From positions 3,774,817 through 3,838,816 of the forward strand of contig OZ012700.1 of NCBI GenBank assembly GCA_963942565.1: DNA of 64,000 bases. The letters are read 5' to 3'. The notes beneath the pieces are model-generated. The model was not told the origin of the DNA. It saw only the letters and a program-made list of their open reading frames with translations, and did no database searches. Positions 12,298 to 24,515 of this stretch are shown here, in pieces. The translations under genes and the position numbers were made by a program. Position 1 is the stretch's first letter, and each line of letters starts with the position of its first letter. This stretch comes from Maea johnstoni (lineage: Eukaryota; Annelida; Polychaeta; Spionida; Magelonidae).

Positions 12298-12368
12298 CAT
12301 AGTCTTAGCTAGCAGGGCGTCAGGGCATCATTTTGGCACCCAGTTTCTAAATCCTGGCTAAGAACCTG
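12298..12368 (-). mobile_element. CAGGGTCTTAGCC-family element, internally deleted to 71 bp
   Basis: Both ends are present (CATAGTCTTAGCTAGC and CTGGCTAAGAACCTG) around a very short middle. The flanks CCTGCGGC and CCTGCAGC match at 7 of 8 positions. This shows that little more than the ends is needed for a recognisable copy. Confidence 0.7.
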
Positions 12369-12596
12369 CCTGCAGCCATTGATGTTCTTTCCTCCCTCCA
12401 TTCTCCGAAGAGCTGCCAGAGCCAGAGATCCATGGTGTGCGTGCCGATTGCTCTCTTACAAAGGAGGTAGGTCCTAAGTAGAAGCGGTCTGTATTTCATT
12501 ATAGTTAGCAGGAGATTAGGCCCCTGCAGCAGCCTCTAGCAGCCCCGCACAGCTACCCCATGATAAGAACTACTGCCAGAGCGATTTTAACCCTTC

Positions 12597-12800
12597 CATT
12601 GCTGAGGCTACCTTTGTCTCAAGTACAAGGACGCACAAATATTTTGAAAACCATTTAAACCCTGTCTTGTTGGTATTCATTGGATAGCTCTTGCTGAGTA
12701 CTCTCAGATGAGTACCCATGTGCCAGGGTTTCACTCATTTTTCAGGTTTTTCGCATCATTTTGTATTGGCCAAATCAACCACCAGCAGCATTATGGTTAA
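12597..12800 (+). mobile_element. TTAA-bounded miniature element, family A, complete
   Basis: It runs from TTAACCCTTCCATTGCTGAG to CAGCAGCATTATGGTTAA. Outer TTAA plus CCCTT ends resemble piggyBac-type target choice. The interior is constant between copies: CTTTGTC near the left, 'ttggtattcattggatagctc', AGTACTCTCAGATGAGTACC (itself palindromic), and TTTTGTATTGGCCAAAT. At 204 bp it can serve as the reference copy. It has no coding capacity. Confidence 0.75.
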
Positions 12801-13162
12801 ACCATATAGTTATTAAAAGTCAACAATGGCCAAAAGCAGCCTGCAAATATCACAGCATCCTGATGAAAATCTAAATTAAAGGGTAGTTTTAAGAATATAA
12901 GGTTTTTTGCATCATTTTGCATTGACCAAATTAGCCACCAGCAGCATGAGGGTTAAAGCATTGATCCCAATCTCATCAGCAAATATTCGATAAATTATAT
13001 CACAGATCACAAGTGACAGTGGCCTGGTTGCCAATCCCGCTAAAATTGCATTGCGCTGCTCGATTTTCCTGATTAGGAGTCAGAAAATAACCATATGGAT
13101 TAGATTCCTCATGAGAACAAACAAATGTGGCAGTGGCTACCAAATATATATGCATGGCGCCT

Positions 13163-13359
13163 TTAACCCTTATGCTGCTGGTGGTTAATATGGCCAAAAC
13201 AAAAAGATGAAAAAAAACCCATGGGTATTCATATGAAATTACTCAGCGAGAGCTAGAGCAATCCAACGCTTAACCAACATGACAGGGTTTAGATGCTTTT
13301 TTTTTATCTTAGCGACCTTGTTGTTTGGACGAAAGTAACCTCAGCATTGGTAAGGTTAA
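13163..13359 (-). mobile_element. TTAA-bounded miniature element, family A
   Basis: Minus-oriented copy from TTAACCCTTATGCTGCTGGT to CAGCATTGGTAAGGTTAA. Complete at both ends. Confidence 0.72.
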
Positions 13360-13431
13360 TGTTTTGATTCAGAGTAAGTTCTTCACCCAAGCAAAATCCT
13401 AGGTGAACACAGTGTTTGTTTGTAGTTGTTG

Positions 13432-13663
13432 TTAACTCATCAATGCTCAAAGCAACCAAAAGCAGCCTCACATTTTTAATGATATTTTGCAGGTATAAGC
13501 GAAGTCAGGAAAATTTTTGATGAGAAAAATGTCTATCAAAACATAACCTATAACTTCTCTTATAATATTTTGTATAACAATTCTTAATTTCCATGTTACT
13601 GTCAAAAGTATCATATTCCAAGATGGCAATTTCTGGAGGAACTCCCAAGCATTAATGGGTTAA
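13432..13663 (+). mobile_element. TTAA-bounded miniature element, family B, complete
   Basis: It runs from TTAACTCATCAATGCTCAAA to AAGCATTAATGGGTTAA. The ends are inverted (TTAACCCATTAATGCTT). The interior shows AGCAGCCT, 'gatgaga...atcaaaacat' and TTGTATAACAATTCTTAATTT. At 232 bp it is a second TTAA family whose ends resemble family A. Confidence 0.72.
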
Positions 13664-13862
13664 CTATAGAGCTGGTCACGCCAACCTCCAAAATGCACTG
13701 ACCATCAAAACACATTTTTTGCCATGACTTCTACTCCAAAATAAACAAAATTTCACGTTGTTTTTATTTCATCCCACTCAGCTTACATGTGTTTATTGCT
13801 TTAGAAAATAAGACCGATCATAATCACTAAATACCTAATGCATAATGAACCCTAGTTATACT

Positions 13863-14093
13863 TTAACCCATTAGTACTCACAGCTGCCGCAAACAGCCTG
13901 ACCATTTTGGTGATATCTTTTAGGCAAAAGCATATTTTGGTACATATTTGATGAAATAATGTTCATCAAAATATTACCAACAACTCTCCTTCAAATAATT
14001 TGTATAATCATTCTTTATTTCCTAGTCATGTTCAAAAGTATCTAAGATCCTGACGACAATTCCAAGAGAACCCCTTAAGCATTAATGGGTTAA
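13863..14093 (+). mobile_element. TTAA-bounded miniature element, family B, complete
   Basis: It runs from TTAACCCATTAGTACTCACA to AAGCATTAATGGGTTAA, 200 bp from the preceding copy. A third, partial copy follows at 14091-14280 and may share its TTAA. Confidence 0.72.
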
Positions 14094-14689
14094 TTCCCCA
14101 TTAATGCTTACATTAATGCTTATAACTTACATTAATATTATTGACAACTCATGATTTGTATTTAATCATTCTTTATTTCCAAGTTTTTGTCAAAAGTACC
14201 ATAGGTCCAGATGACCATTTCTAGAGTCCTGAATATCTTCCAAGTACAAAAGTTAACACTCTAGATGTGAATGTGTTTAAGGTCTAAAGCAGTTAAATCA
14301 ATCTAAAAACAAACATTAATTGAATACCTTGAATTCATGAAAAAAAATAGCATCTAGATAATTCTATGACGAAAACAACCCTATTTGCAGATAATTGGCA
14401 GATCATGAAATAGATATGGTATGGTATCTCAACAGACTGTCTAAGGCTGTGTCTGTGATATACGTACTAACCGTACTATAGCAGACAAGTTTATCTGATT
14501 GACATTCAGCAGTGTCCCACACCAACCATGTATTCCTAGCTGGCCTCGACTCCCAGACCTCAATGAACCCACTTAACCCTTATGCTACTGGTGTCCAATT
14601 TTGCCAATGCAAAATGATGCAAAAAGGCTGAAAAATGACTGAAATCTGGCATATTTATGCTCATCTGAGTGTACTCTTGCCTGCCCTGG

Positions 14690-14900
14690 TGGTCGAGCGG
14701 CCTAAGGTGTTGCCAATGACTGTTCCCTGTCTTTTACCCCATACTAGGGTCTTCTCTGATAACAGAGTGGTCTAATGTATTGCCACTACCTACTTGTAGT
14801 TTCTCATCACTGCCCAGGTTTAAATCCTGGCTGGGGTTTGTTAGAAAGTTGCCAGTGACTTGGGGTAAGCAGTACTCCAATTTCCTCCACTAATTCCAAC
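14690..14900 (+). mobile_element. Two tRNA-derived SINE pieces in tandem
   Basis: The first (14690-14750) has GGTGGTCGAGCGGCCTAAGG and stops before the B box. The second (14759-14900) has AACAGAGTGGTCTAATG, B box GGTTTAAATCC, and the AGTTGCCAGTGACTTGG body. They interrupt a family A element. Confidence 0.7.
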
Positions 14901-15828
14901 TGGCTAGTCACGACTAAGCTACAGCAATATGGCAGAAAAAGAGTCAAAAAGCAAAATTACAAATTCCACTCCAAATTCCACTTTGCCAGTGTACAGGTCT
15001 AAACAATGCAAATCAATCACTGATACATTGTAACATTCCAGAACAGGACAATTACCTCTCTTCTCCTAATCACAGTGACAGTTTCACCCCATGGGATGCC
15101 TGTCAACGGGAGAGAGATCAGTTCAACCATTAATATTTTTATCTCGTATCGGCCAGGGTCATTTCAATGATTTATACCTCCCTTGTCTCCTCAGCAAATC
15201 TAAAACAGCCAATGATTTAGCAAGGATTATACTTTTTAATTAAGTCAGGAGTGATTCATGGCCTGATGTGATGAAGTATACATGTTCTGGAGGACAACTC
15301 ATAAAGGCAGGGCCCAGGAACAGGGATATAACAGGAAAGGGGTAGGTCAGCAATTGTTTCTGGTGGTTGACCAAGAGAGAAATATTGATACAGGGAGATA
15401 ATGAGAACTTATTCAAATTGCGTCCAGGCAATTAGAGTTGTTAGGACGGCTCGGATTCCTGCTGCTTTTTGGGATAATGAGATTAAGATGGGAATGTCAA
15501 GCAATCTGGAAAATAACATTGTCCAAGGAGGGAAAAAATGAGCCGCTTCCTCTGGCTTATTCAGTTAAAATATCATAAGAAATCAATAATCTGGGTCTTC
15601 CCAGACATTGTAACCAGCACAGTAACCCATTGGTGATGAGTCAACCTGATAAGACAAGCCCCACAGCAGGAAGTTAGAAAGACAAGTCAGTCGCTGATGT
15701 TGAACAGGGTACCTGACTATCTATTTATAACCATTTATCTTTTTTTTTTCTTTTTTTCCTTTCGGCCGAACTTTCACCATTAAGTAAGGTATATAAGGCT
15801 CTTCACTTACACTTACTATTTTCTCTGT
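14901..15828. other. No gene or repeat family recognised
   Basis: Moderately AT-rich unique-looking sequence; only short chance frames on either strand. Confidence 0.5.
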
Positions 15829-15988
<160 letters not shown>

Positions 15989-16384
15989 CTTCCACAGCCA
16001 CACATTACACTCTATTAAGCTATTCCACTTTTTAAATCACTCCTTAATCTTTTTCTCTCTCTTGCCTACCTCTGGTCATATAGTACTGAGCAATTACTTA
16101 TCCATTAATACTACTTGGCAGTGTTAGTTATAATCTAAGTATGGCTGAATGTAACCGGTTTTGGCAGGTCTGAACATGAGCCCCATTGTTTTGATATTAA
16201 GGAATTCCTAAGGTTCTTGGGAGCGATTTAACAGCATTGTTAGCCGGTAGCCATAACAGCAGCTGACAGAGAGCTGGACAGCGTCCAGTGGCCGGATAAC
16301 ACTGGGGAAGGAAGCGCCGGACGCTGCTGTGTTTAGCTGGGGAAATGATATGCCAAACATAGCTCCGGCTTGATCAGATGGGAG

Positions 16385-16840
16385 CATAGTCTGATCCAGC
16401 AGCACTTCTGGGTGTCTTTTGGACTCTCAAAAATCGGCCTTTATGACAACTAAATTTTTTGTTTAAGTATGTCATTTTCAAAAGCGTAATTCATTTTCTC
16501 CTCAATATGAATCCAATGGTTTTGCAAAATAGGACATTATGCTTTATTTCATTAAGTAAATACATGTTTATGGTTGTAATCTGAGTATATCTTTTGGTAT
16601 GAATTTCTTAAAATGTCATTTTCAAACGTGTAATTGATTTTTTCAACCCTTAATATAAATCCCATGAAATTGAATAAGGGTATTTGTGCTGTTTTCGCTG
16701 CTTGAGCAGATGGGAGCATAGTCTTAGCAATTCAAACTGGAGCTGATGATAAATGGTGGTATCCGATGAAAAATAGGACCCTCAAAGGTTTTTACAATTG
16801 CCACCAATGTTGGCACCCAGTTTCTAAATCGAGACTATAA
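16385..16840 (-). mobile_element. CAGGGTCTTAGCC-family element with an internal duplication
   Basis: The minus-oriented copy carries the interior twice: the 'atgtcattttcaaa...gtaatt' block appears near 16465 and again near 16614. It ends around TTTCTAAATCGAGACTATAACC. A second start-like piece (GGGAGCATAGTCTTAGC) near 16705 suggests one copy nested beside another. Confidence 0.55.
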
Positions 16841-18190
16841 CCAGGAACTATATAATTATAAGTCTATACTTCCTGCTATAACCCTGGTTTAATATTATTT
16901 TGCTTCCTCCCTCCTCAGTGCATAGATAATGAAAAGATCATCACCAGCCCAACAACTACCAGGAAATACACATGTAATTACTGGCTACTCCAGAGGGTTG
17001 GGAATCCCAAGCTACTTTCAGAGATGCAGCAAGCAGCAATATAGCCGAGTAAAGTGTTTGCTTTGTGCAATAATATTCTCATTAAGAGTAGATATCCTAG
17101 CCTAGGTACTAGACATAGGATTTGGCCACATTCTGAGAATTGTTTGTTTCCCATGCTTAACAAAATTACTGAGTGAATAATCAACACATTGAAAGCCAGA
17201 GAACCACGCCAACTCTCTTCGAGTCTCTGCTGGATCCCTATTGTAAGCGGGTTGGCCTGGTCGCTACATTAATAATTAATGTGCATTAATACGACTTCTT
17301 AAAACAATGTATAATAAGTGATAGCATAATAAAGTGATATATTGGTTTGTGATTAGTTGATACATATAACACAATATCATCAATATGATACATTGTATCC
17401 CTGGTTACTCCACTACAGGCATGTAAGGTTTTTTGCAGAAATTGCAAAACAAAATCTTATTATTTGAAACCAAAATGAAGGTACAAGAACATACATACAG
17501 AGCAAAAGGTTTCCTACTCACCACCACTTTATGTTGTAAACTTCAACAGGATAAATGAGTAAGATACATACCTGCAAAGACAAAAGGAAGGAAATTAAGC
17601 AAGGCAGAGAATACAATTCAAAATTAAGCAATGTTATCCATAAAATGCCTGTGCGAATTCCAGGATAAATGGAATGGATGCCCACGATTATGGCAGGGAG
17701 TTAATGCTGTGTTTTCTTTAAGTTTATCTACCTAATTTGCATAAGAATCGATATCCTGGGCCTTATTCGATATCGAGAATCGGTAAGGTTTTTTGTTGAT
17801 TCATCAATACTGACGGTATCAATGACAGCCCTACTGGTACCTATCCTTAACCAAGAGTAGGCTATGTTTGAGGAGGCAATGAAGGTGATGATGGTGTTGG
17901 TAGCGCACCAGCTGTAATGGAGGTACCAGGGGCGAAGCAAGCCAAGTAATTGGCATCGAACACAGGCAGGAAATCCATAGAGCTAGCCTTGTAGAAAGCA
18001 AATTAATCCCAGCAACTTCATTTACAGGGGGAGAATCCAATAAGAGGTGTACCAGGAATTATTGGAGCAGGGTGCAGCCAGCGCTCGCTCCGCGAGATAG
18101 GAAACAGCTTGGCTATGAGTGGTGATGATAGGATCTCAGCCATAATGATATATCTATAACCCTTTCATGCCTGTACATCAGGCAGAAGCA
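16841..18190. other. No gene recognised
   Basis: Short frames without protein-like features. ATCGATATCC/GATATCGA-like pairs at 17745-17790 resemble ends of the hAT type at 23440 but no complete element is seen. Confidence 0.45.
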
Positions 18191-18198
18191 GGGAGAAA

Positions 18199-18504
18199 CA
18201 TGGTTTTAGCCAGCAGGGCATCTGGGCGTTATTTGAACTCTCAAAGCTTAAAGATCACCCTTCTGGACACCAAAAATATTTTGTGAGGAATTTCAATTTC
18301 AAGCATATGATTGATTTCTTTTCACCTCAATATACTTCCCATGGCATTGAATATGGACATTGTGCTTTATTTCATTTAGTAAATACATATTTTATGGGTG
18401 TAATGGGAGTATATTGTGGTCTCCCTTGAAAAATAGGAAGCCCAGATATTCTACAATTGCCAAATTTGGTAACCCAGTTTTTTTTAATTCTGGCTAAGAC
18501 CCTG
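18199..18504 (-). mobile_element. CAGGGTCTTAGCC-family hAT miniature element, perfect 8-bp duplication
   Basis: This is the best-bounded copy of the commonest repeat in the window. The ends CATGGTTTTAGCCAG and CTGGCTAAGACCCTG are inverted, and GGGAGAAA stands on both sides (18191-18198 and 18505-18512). The body holds the family landmarks: ACTGGGTxxCCAAAATTGGCA near one end, the stretch about 'ctcaatatactc', and GGGTGTC near the other. It has no reading frame. Confidence 0.85.
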
Positions 18505-18512
18505 GGGAGAAA

Positions 18513-19146
18513 TTCCTCTGGATATTCTTAGTCCAGAAATCTACAGGCACCTAAGGACCAGGCTTAATTCACAAGATATTTTCATGATTATCAACAATCA
18601 AGACACATGTATGTCATAAGCATGAATGGGTTAATATCAAAGTCTGTACAAATTCGGTCAACAGCGATCAGGCCCGAATCTCATATCACTCCAAATCATG
18701 ACAATTATTCCCTGCAAGAAGTGGCAACTTTTACCCAGCAGACAATATGTACCCAAAAAACCACACGCTCGCTCTACGCACACAGATCATCACAGCAGAG
18801 TGACTAAATGGAATTTGTGCATCATCCAATAAGATATGAATATTACAGTGAGAGGATTTACCGAAGCAGACTGTGGAGGCAAGATAGTATCAACGGTTGG
18901 CTAGCCATAGGAGGGTTTATGCAACTCTCAGAGCCTGCTAGATCTGAGGACCGGTATAAATCACGGCGAGTAGTGACAGAAAGCATGCCAGCGGAGATAG
19001 GTTGTCTTGTGATGATCAGTACCCTATGTGGCCAGTTGGAAGAGGGGATGAATCTCCTGAACAGAGCGGTCAATTGTGGGTCAGTACCAACCACTAGAGC
19101 AGAGAATCAGGGTAAATACCCATACTGAGAAGGTCCTACCCTGATA
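18513..19146. other. No gene recognised; one 106-codon open frame
   Basis: The frame at 18808-19128 (+) has no recognisable domain, is also open for 78 codons on the other strand, and shows no flanking splice sites. Confidence 0.4.
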
Positions 19147-19300
19147 CACTGATCTTAATGTTGCCACTGACTGCTCGCTGTCTCTCACCACTGCCCGAGT
19201 TTCAAATCCAGGCCTAGACGTGTGAGACAGTTGACAGTGACTTTGGTTAGGCAGTGGTTTTTCACGGTGTTCTATGGTTTCTTTCACCAGTTACTATCGG
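19147..19300 (+). mobile_element. tRNA-derived SINE, 5' truncated
   Basis: TGTTGCCACTGACTGCTCGC, a decayed B box (AGTTTCAAATCC) and the body GACAGTTGACAGTGACTTTG then GGCAGTGGTTTTTCACGG match the copy at 11243. Confidence 0.65.
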
Positions 19301-19439
19301 CAAGTCATAATAATAGCCACTATATTGCATTAAAAATTGGGAGACCTTCAATAGAAATAAGGTATGCGCAAAGAGATGGACAATTATTTTATTCAATTTT
19401 CAGGAATTCAGGCAAAATGTGAGAAAAAAAACTTGAAAT

Positions 19440-19800
19440 AAAAGAACAACCATTTTTTTCCATTTTTTTTGTGATGGCCAATTTTTCTGAGAACCTGTCT
19501 TGTAAACAGCTGTAAAGTATCACAAGGACAGTTCTTGTAGCACATAAGAAACCACACATGAAAAAAAAGGACACCCATTTTATCCACTTTTTTTTTTTTG
19601 GATGGCCAATTTTTCTGAGAACTGTCTTGCAAACAGCTGTGAAGTATCACAAGGACAGTTCTGGTAGCAAATAAGAAACTGGTCACATGTGAATAAAAAA
19701 ATCTTTTTATTTTTTGTGATGGCCAATTTTTCTGAGAACCTGTCTTGCAAACAGCTGTGAAGTATCACAAGGACAGTTCTGGCTGCGGCAGGCGGCACGT
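19440..19800 (+). repeat. ~120-bp tandem repeat, three copies
   Basis: GGCCAATTTTTCTGAGAA at 19476, 19604 and 19721, followed by GTCTTG(T/C)AAACAGCTGT and ATCACAAGGACAGTTCT. Confidence 0.88.
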
Positions 19801-20616
19801 ACTAGTACCAAGTGCTGCCAAGAGATATCCCGCACAGGAAAAACATGACCCATTAATAACCCTAAAACACAAAGAGCGCCTCTTAAAATCCCAGCATTCA
19901 TTAGCACAATTTCATAAAACAAACATTTCATACAGCGCTTTTAAATGAATAAATATCCACTAGGTGAATAAACTCTGAATGCATAATAAACACATAATCC
20001 CCTCTTTGTGGTTTTTGATGATTAAGAAAAGTTTTGATGTTGTCATACTAAATTGACAGGCACAACCTTTGCACTGATCAAGTGTGAAAACTGAACAATT
20101 GTAATGTGCTCCCTTTACCCTTTAAACGTTTAACCCCACTAAAAACTTAATGATATCATAAGTGGTTTTTTTGAAAAAAGTAAGATCTATACATTTTTTT
20201 AGTTTAATATTTGTGCTTAAATTTTTGTTCATTAACTCTTTCAAATATTTACAGTCATACATGTACATGACCCCCCCACCCCCATCCCAAATATCAAAAT
20301 GGTCAATGCTTTAGTATCATAATATTATACTATTTAAGTCATTGGATTCCATTATGTATCATCAATGTATCATAAGCCTTTGGTATCATCTATAAAGCAT
20401 CCACCACAGGATAGGACTATTAAGACATCCTAAGAATTGCTAAACTTGTTGCTGTAATACTTGTAATAGCCCAGCAGATGTTGAAGGAGGTGAACTGACT
20501 TGCACTGGAAGTCTCAACACAAGAGTTTTGAAAAAAAAACAAAAAAATGAACTGGTTGAGCAAAGGTCTGTGAGATGACGACTCCCCTCTCAGTGCAGAA
20601 AACAGTATCACAGGTC

Positions 20617-20640
20617 TTTCGCGCCCAGCTGGGCGCGAAA
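20617..20640. repeat. 24-bp perfect palindrome
   Basis: TTTCGCGCCCAG followed at once by its exact reverse complement, with seven T after it (20641-20647). It could form a tight stem. It sits at the left of an ACCTGCCCAA-rich block (20650-20800). Confidence 0.9.
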
Positions 20641-20939
20641 TTTTTTTGTCTTACCTGCCCAACTGGAAGCTTACCTGCCCAACTTTGGGAGTGAAAAATT
20701 GGAAATTTACCAGCCCAAAAGAAGAATTGTATGCCCATTTACTTTTCAGGTACATTTTACTTGCCCAAATACTTGCCCAAATCTTTCCCCAAATCACTAA
20801 ACCCTATGAAGTTGAAATGGGAGTTGAGGAGATACTTATTATTTCACATCAAATTAACTAACTGCATGCTGTAGTTAAGGTTTTTGATGTAGATGCCAGT
20901 TTATCTTTCCAGGCCAGACTCATTATTAGATGAACATCA

Positions 20940-21062
20940 TTTGGTGGTTCTTCAACAATCAGAAGAAGATGGCATAAAAGCTTGCTGGTTCTTCAACAAT
21001 CTGAATCCGACAAAAAGATGGCGTAAAAGCTTGCTGGTTTTTCAACAATCAGTGAAAGATGT
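20940..21062 (+). repeat. ~55-bp tandem repeat, three copies
   Basis: GGTTCTTCAACAATC(A/T)GAA and 'agatggc(a/g)taaaagcttgctgg' recur at about 20945, 20985 and 21035. Confidence 0.75.
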
Positions 21063-22979
21063 CTTCAGGTCCAAGTCCAAAAAAAATTGATTGAACTGTG
21101 CCTACTTGGAACTTGAATTCTTCATCAAAAATATATGCATTCAATCAAATGAATCAATAAATAAAATTGAAGTATCAAAGAAACATTCATACTTAAAAAG
21201 GCTACATGAGAGGAGAAGGACCAGCATTGAGCCTTGTGTATAGTGACATATTGTGTTTTGAGGACATTGAGACATAGATCATTATCATATACCCTGTTTC
21301 TACCTCTGGTCAGTGCAAGAACCTTACCACTTTTTGTAATAATAAATTTAAATATCTCTCGAATGGTCCAAGACTAATCCTCACTCCAAAAATGGTATTT
21401 GGGCAAAATAGTGAAAAAAAGTGTTTGTTACAGAATCATCCAAAATTAGCATCTGTTTTGTACCCCTTTAATCAAATATCACATTAATATCACGTTAATC
21501 CAGCCACTTCCCCCCAAATTTATTTAAATAGATAATGCATGAGAGTATAAGTTAGAATGAAAATGATTAAACAAAACACCTGAAACTGCTGAAAGTCAGA
21601 TATGTGCGAATGAAGAGAAACAAATTCATACATCACACATTAAAATCATTTTAAAATGCTATGTATATAAAGTAAAAACAATACAGCATCCAAGAAAAAG
21701 AGAATGCTATGAAGAGATAAACAAATTTATTAAAACAAAGATTACAGAAGAGGGAGAGAAGAAAGATAAAACATCATTGAAATCATTGAAGTATTCATCT
21801 TTTTTACTAGTACATCTTACCCTCTATAACCCTAGTCACTTTTAATAAGATATTGACCTGGTGGGATAACTGGGAACTAACCTGACCATTGACAACCCTT
21901 TTACTGATTTTACACTAAATTAATTCTGTTAAGCAAAAATAATAATAATATAAATACAGGATGAGAAATCTGGCCAGCCATTGAGGCATATAAAGGACCA
22001 AGTACAATAACAAATACAATTATATTACACAATTTAAATCAATAGTCATCAAAAAATGCCATACAATATAGAATCTGTCTAGCCTTGAAGGTTTATCGTG
22101 GGTCAGATAGATAAAAGTTTCTCACTCCTAACCACACTATCCCAGATTAAATCTAAAATCCAGTTGGCCAAGTTTATGTAAATTGGTATAACAGGGACTA
22201 GAATGGTTTAAAAACTAAACAGCATATTACACTTGTGACCTTCTATCATACATCCAGCTTAAACACACAACTGCAGGTCTCAGTAAAAACATATTTATTT
22301 ACACTTCCAAAAATTCCCTGATGTAGATTACCGCTAATGCACCAGTCAAATGAAGCCCCTGGAGAATGAGGCTGATAGGCTGGAGCACAAGGCAGGGATA
22401 GTGGATACCCCCAAAATCCTCCTCATAAATATCCTATTTACTTGTTTTAGATTAGCCCATTTGACCGTCAAACAGTGGGCAAACAAATGAAATTAGATCT
22501 TGTCCTTGTGCAAATCAACACAATAAAAGTTGATTTTTCAAATAGATTTAAAAAAAAAAGATTTAATGCCCACATGTCTAGAAAATATGGTCCACAAAAT
22601 GTGCCCCAGGAGTGGGGATTACTGACAAAAAATGTGCTATAGGGGTTGGCACTATGCAACATGCAATATAGGGCAGAAGGTCAGAGCACTATTCCTGACC
22701 CCCCCTCCCCTTCTCCCTCGGAGGAGACTGACTGGTGCATTAACCTGGTTAATTAATCCTAATTATACTCCATCCAAAACTGGCAAACTGAAAGAGCAAT
22801 TGGCTACCAGAAGTACCAGTATATGTTATGTATAATCTACTATTAATGTTACAATACTACCCTCTAGTACTGTTCATGATTTCTTAAAAACCTGATGCTT
22901 GAATGTTTATACTTGTATACCAAGTTCTCAAAGTCATCTTCAACTTTAAAGTGAATGGATGACTTCAGTTATCAAGCTG
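21063..22979. other. No gene or repeat family recognised
   Basis: AT-rich sequence with short frames only; a C-rich patch at 22695-22715. Confidence 0.5.
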
Positions 22980-23141
22980 TAAAGCCACACGCACGACTCG
23001 CAACACTATAACAATGATTGCTTGTCAGCGGCTCCTAGCGGCGGGGAGTATAGTTACGCTCTTCAATTAGAAGAGGTCTGACTTCCGCCCTGCCCGCCGT
23101 GGGTGAGCGGTGGCCCATGTGCCGTGGCCCGGGAAGCATAA

Positions 23142-23188
23142 CCACAGGGAGCATACTATCTCTGCTGGCCACTATCGGCTCCCTGTGG
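23142..23188. repeat. Hairpin with an 11-bp perfect stem
   Basis: CCACAGGGAGC (23142-23152) and GCTCCCTGTGG (23178-23188) surround a 25-base loop in a locally GC-rich patch (22980-23240). A second palindrome, CATGCCCA/TGGGCATG, lies at about 23258-23275. Confidence 0.75.
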
Positions 23189-23439
23189 ATATCAGACGGC
23201 TGACCGCTAACGAGTACAATGTGGTGTTGACCCTCTTTTACTTCTTATGTCTCTTACATGCCCAGATGGGCATGTGAGATTTGAACATTACACGCCCACC
23301 CACAAACTTGCACGCATTTTGCGAGTGGGCGCGTATCTGTTTTCTGCACTGCCCTCTCTCGTGGTTAACTCATTCAGGCCTGGAGATCTTCACAAATGTC
23401 TTCTAAAGCTACTAAGATTCTGGAAATAACTTCGAAATC

Positions 23440-23823
23440 TAGGAGTGTAATCGATACCAAGTAATCGAATGGTATTGCCGATCCCATGGAAAAGATCGCT
23501 ATAAAATCTCATAGCGATCATTCCGATTCCGGAATCGGTAAAATGTTGATACTAATTGACGCTTACTTTGTCATATTATTGCAATGCAATAAGATGACAA
23601 AGTAACTAGACAACGCCAATCAGTAGCTCAGTGCGCCAGGTAATCTAATCTACTACCTTAAAATGAAATTATTAGCATGGGAATGTTAAAACAGTGTAGC
23701 ATCTGATACACTTTTAAACCTAAATGCTATGATTCTTCCCTCTATATACGTCGCTAGGAATCGGAATCGGATTTTTTTTTTACTGATTCCGATTCCAAAC
23801 CTTGGATACCGATCACACTCCTA
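23440..23823. mobile_element. hAT-type miniature element with perfect 8-bp target duplication
   Basis: Ends TAGGAGTGTAATCGATAC and the inverted GATACCGATCACACTCCTA are flanked by TCGAAATC on both sides (23432-23439 and 23824-23831). The TAGGxGTGTxAxCGATxC end is typical of one hAT group. The 384-bp body contains further inverted pairs, such as ATTCCGATTCC near both ends, and an inner pair (TACTTTGTCAT / ATGACAAAGTA). It has no coding capacity. Confidence 0.88.
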
Positions 23824-23901
23824 TCGAAATCCATTATAAATTCCCTAAAAATTTGAATAAATTGTGGGTGGGGCTATGATCAACATTTTCTCCCTCGGAA
23901 A

Positions 23902-24122
23902 TTAACCCTTATGCTGTTTGTGATTAATTTGGCTAACACAAAAATGATACAAAGAAACAAAAAAAATGACTGAAACATTGGCACATGGTTATTCATCTGA
24001 GAGTTCTCAGCGAGAGCAATCCAAGGAATACCAACATGACAATGTTTAGATATCATCATGATTTTCAATCATTTTTGCGTCCTTGTGCTTTGGACGAAAA
24101 TCAGCAGCAATGGAAGGGTTAA
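23902..24122 (-). mobile_element. TTAA-bounded miniature element, family A
   Basis: Minus-oriented copy from TTAACCCTTATGCTGTTTG to CAGCAATGGAAGGGTTAA, starting 70 bp after the hAT element 23440-23823. Confidence 0.72.
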
Positions 24123-24348
24123 ATAAAATTCTCTGGCAAAAGAATATCACCAAAATAGCAAGGACGTTTTTTTGGGGTGCTGAAGGCATGAATGCGTTAC
24201 TAACATATGAACAACAGGTGCCTTCAGGCTTCTCTGAAAAGCAAGTATAGTTCAGTAAGGGAAATCTTACAGCAAAGCATACATCCGGTTATACCCGGAA
24301 AACGATTCTCCCATTTTGTAGTACGGTATAACCTCCTTCAGTTAGAAT

Positions 24349-24515
24349 CAGGGTCTTAGCCAGGATTTAGAAACTGGGTGCCCAAAATTGGCAATCGTAA
24401 AATATTTGGGTGCGTTACTTTTCAAGGGAGACCTCAATATACTCAGATTACAATGTTCAATAAACATGCATCTACTTAATTATATGCTTGAAATCAACAT
24501 TCTCATCCGTTGGGA
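24349..24515 (+). mobile_element. CAGGGTCTTAGCC-family element, truncated
   Basis: It begins CAGGGTCTTAGCCAGGATTT and follows the family for about 165 bp (ACTGGGTGCCCAAAATTGGC, GGGAGACCTCAATATACTCA). A possible far end (AAATGACACCCAGCACAC) appears at about 24678. Confidence 0.65.
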
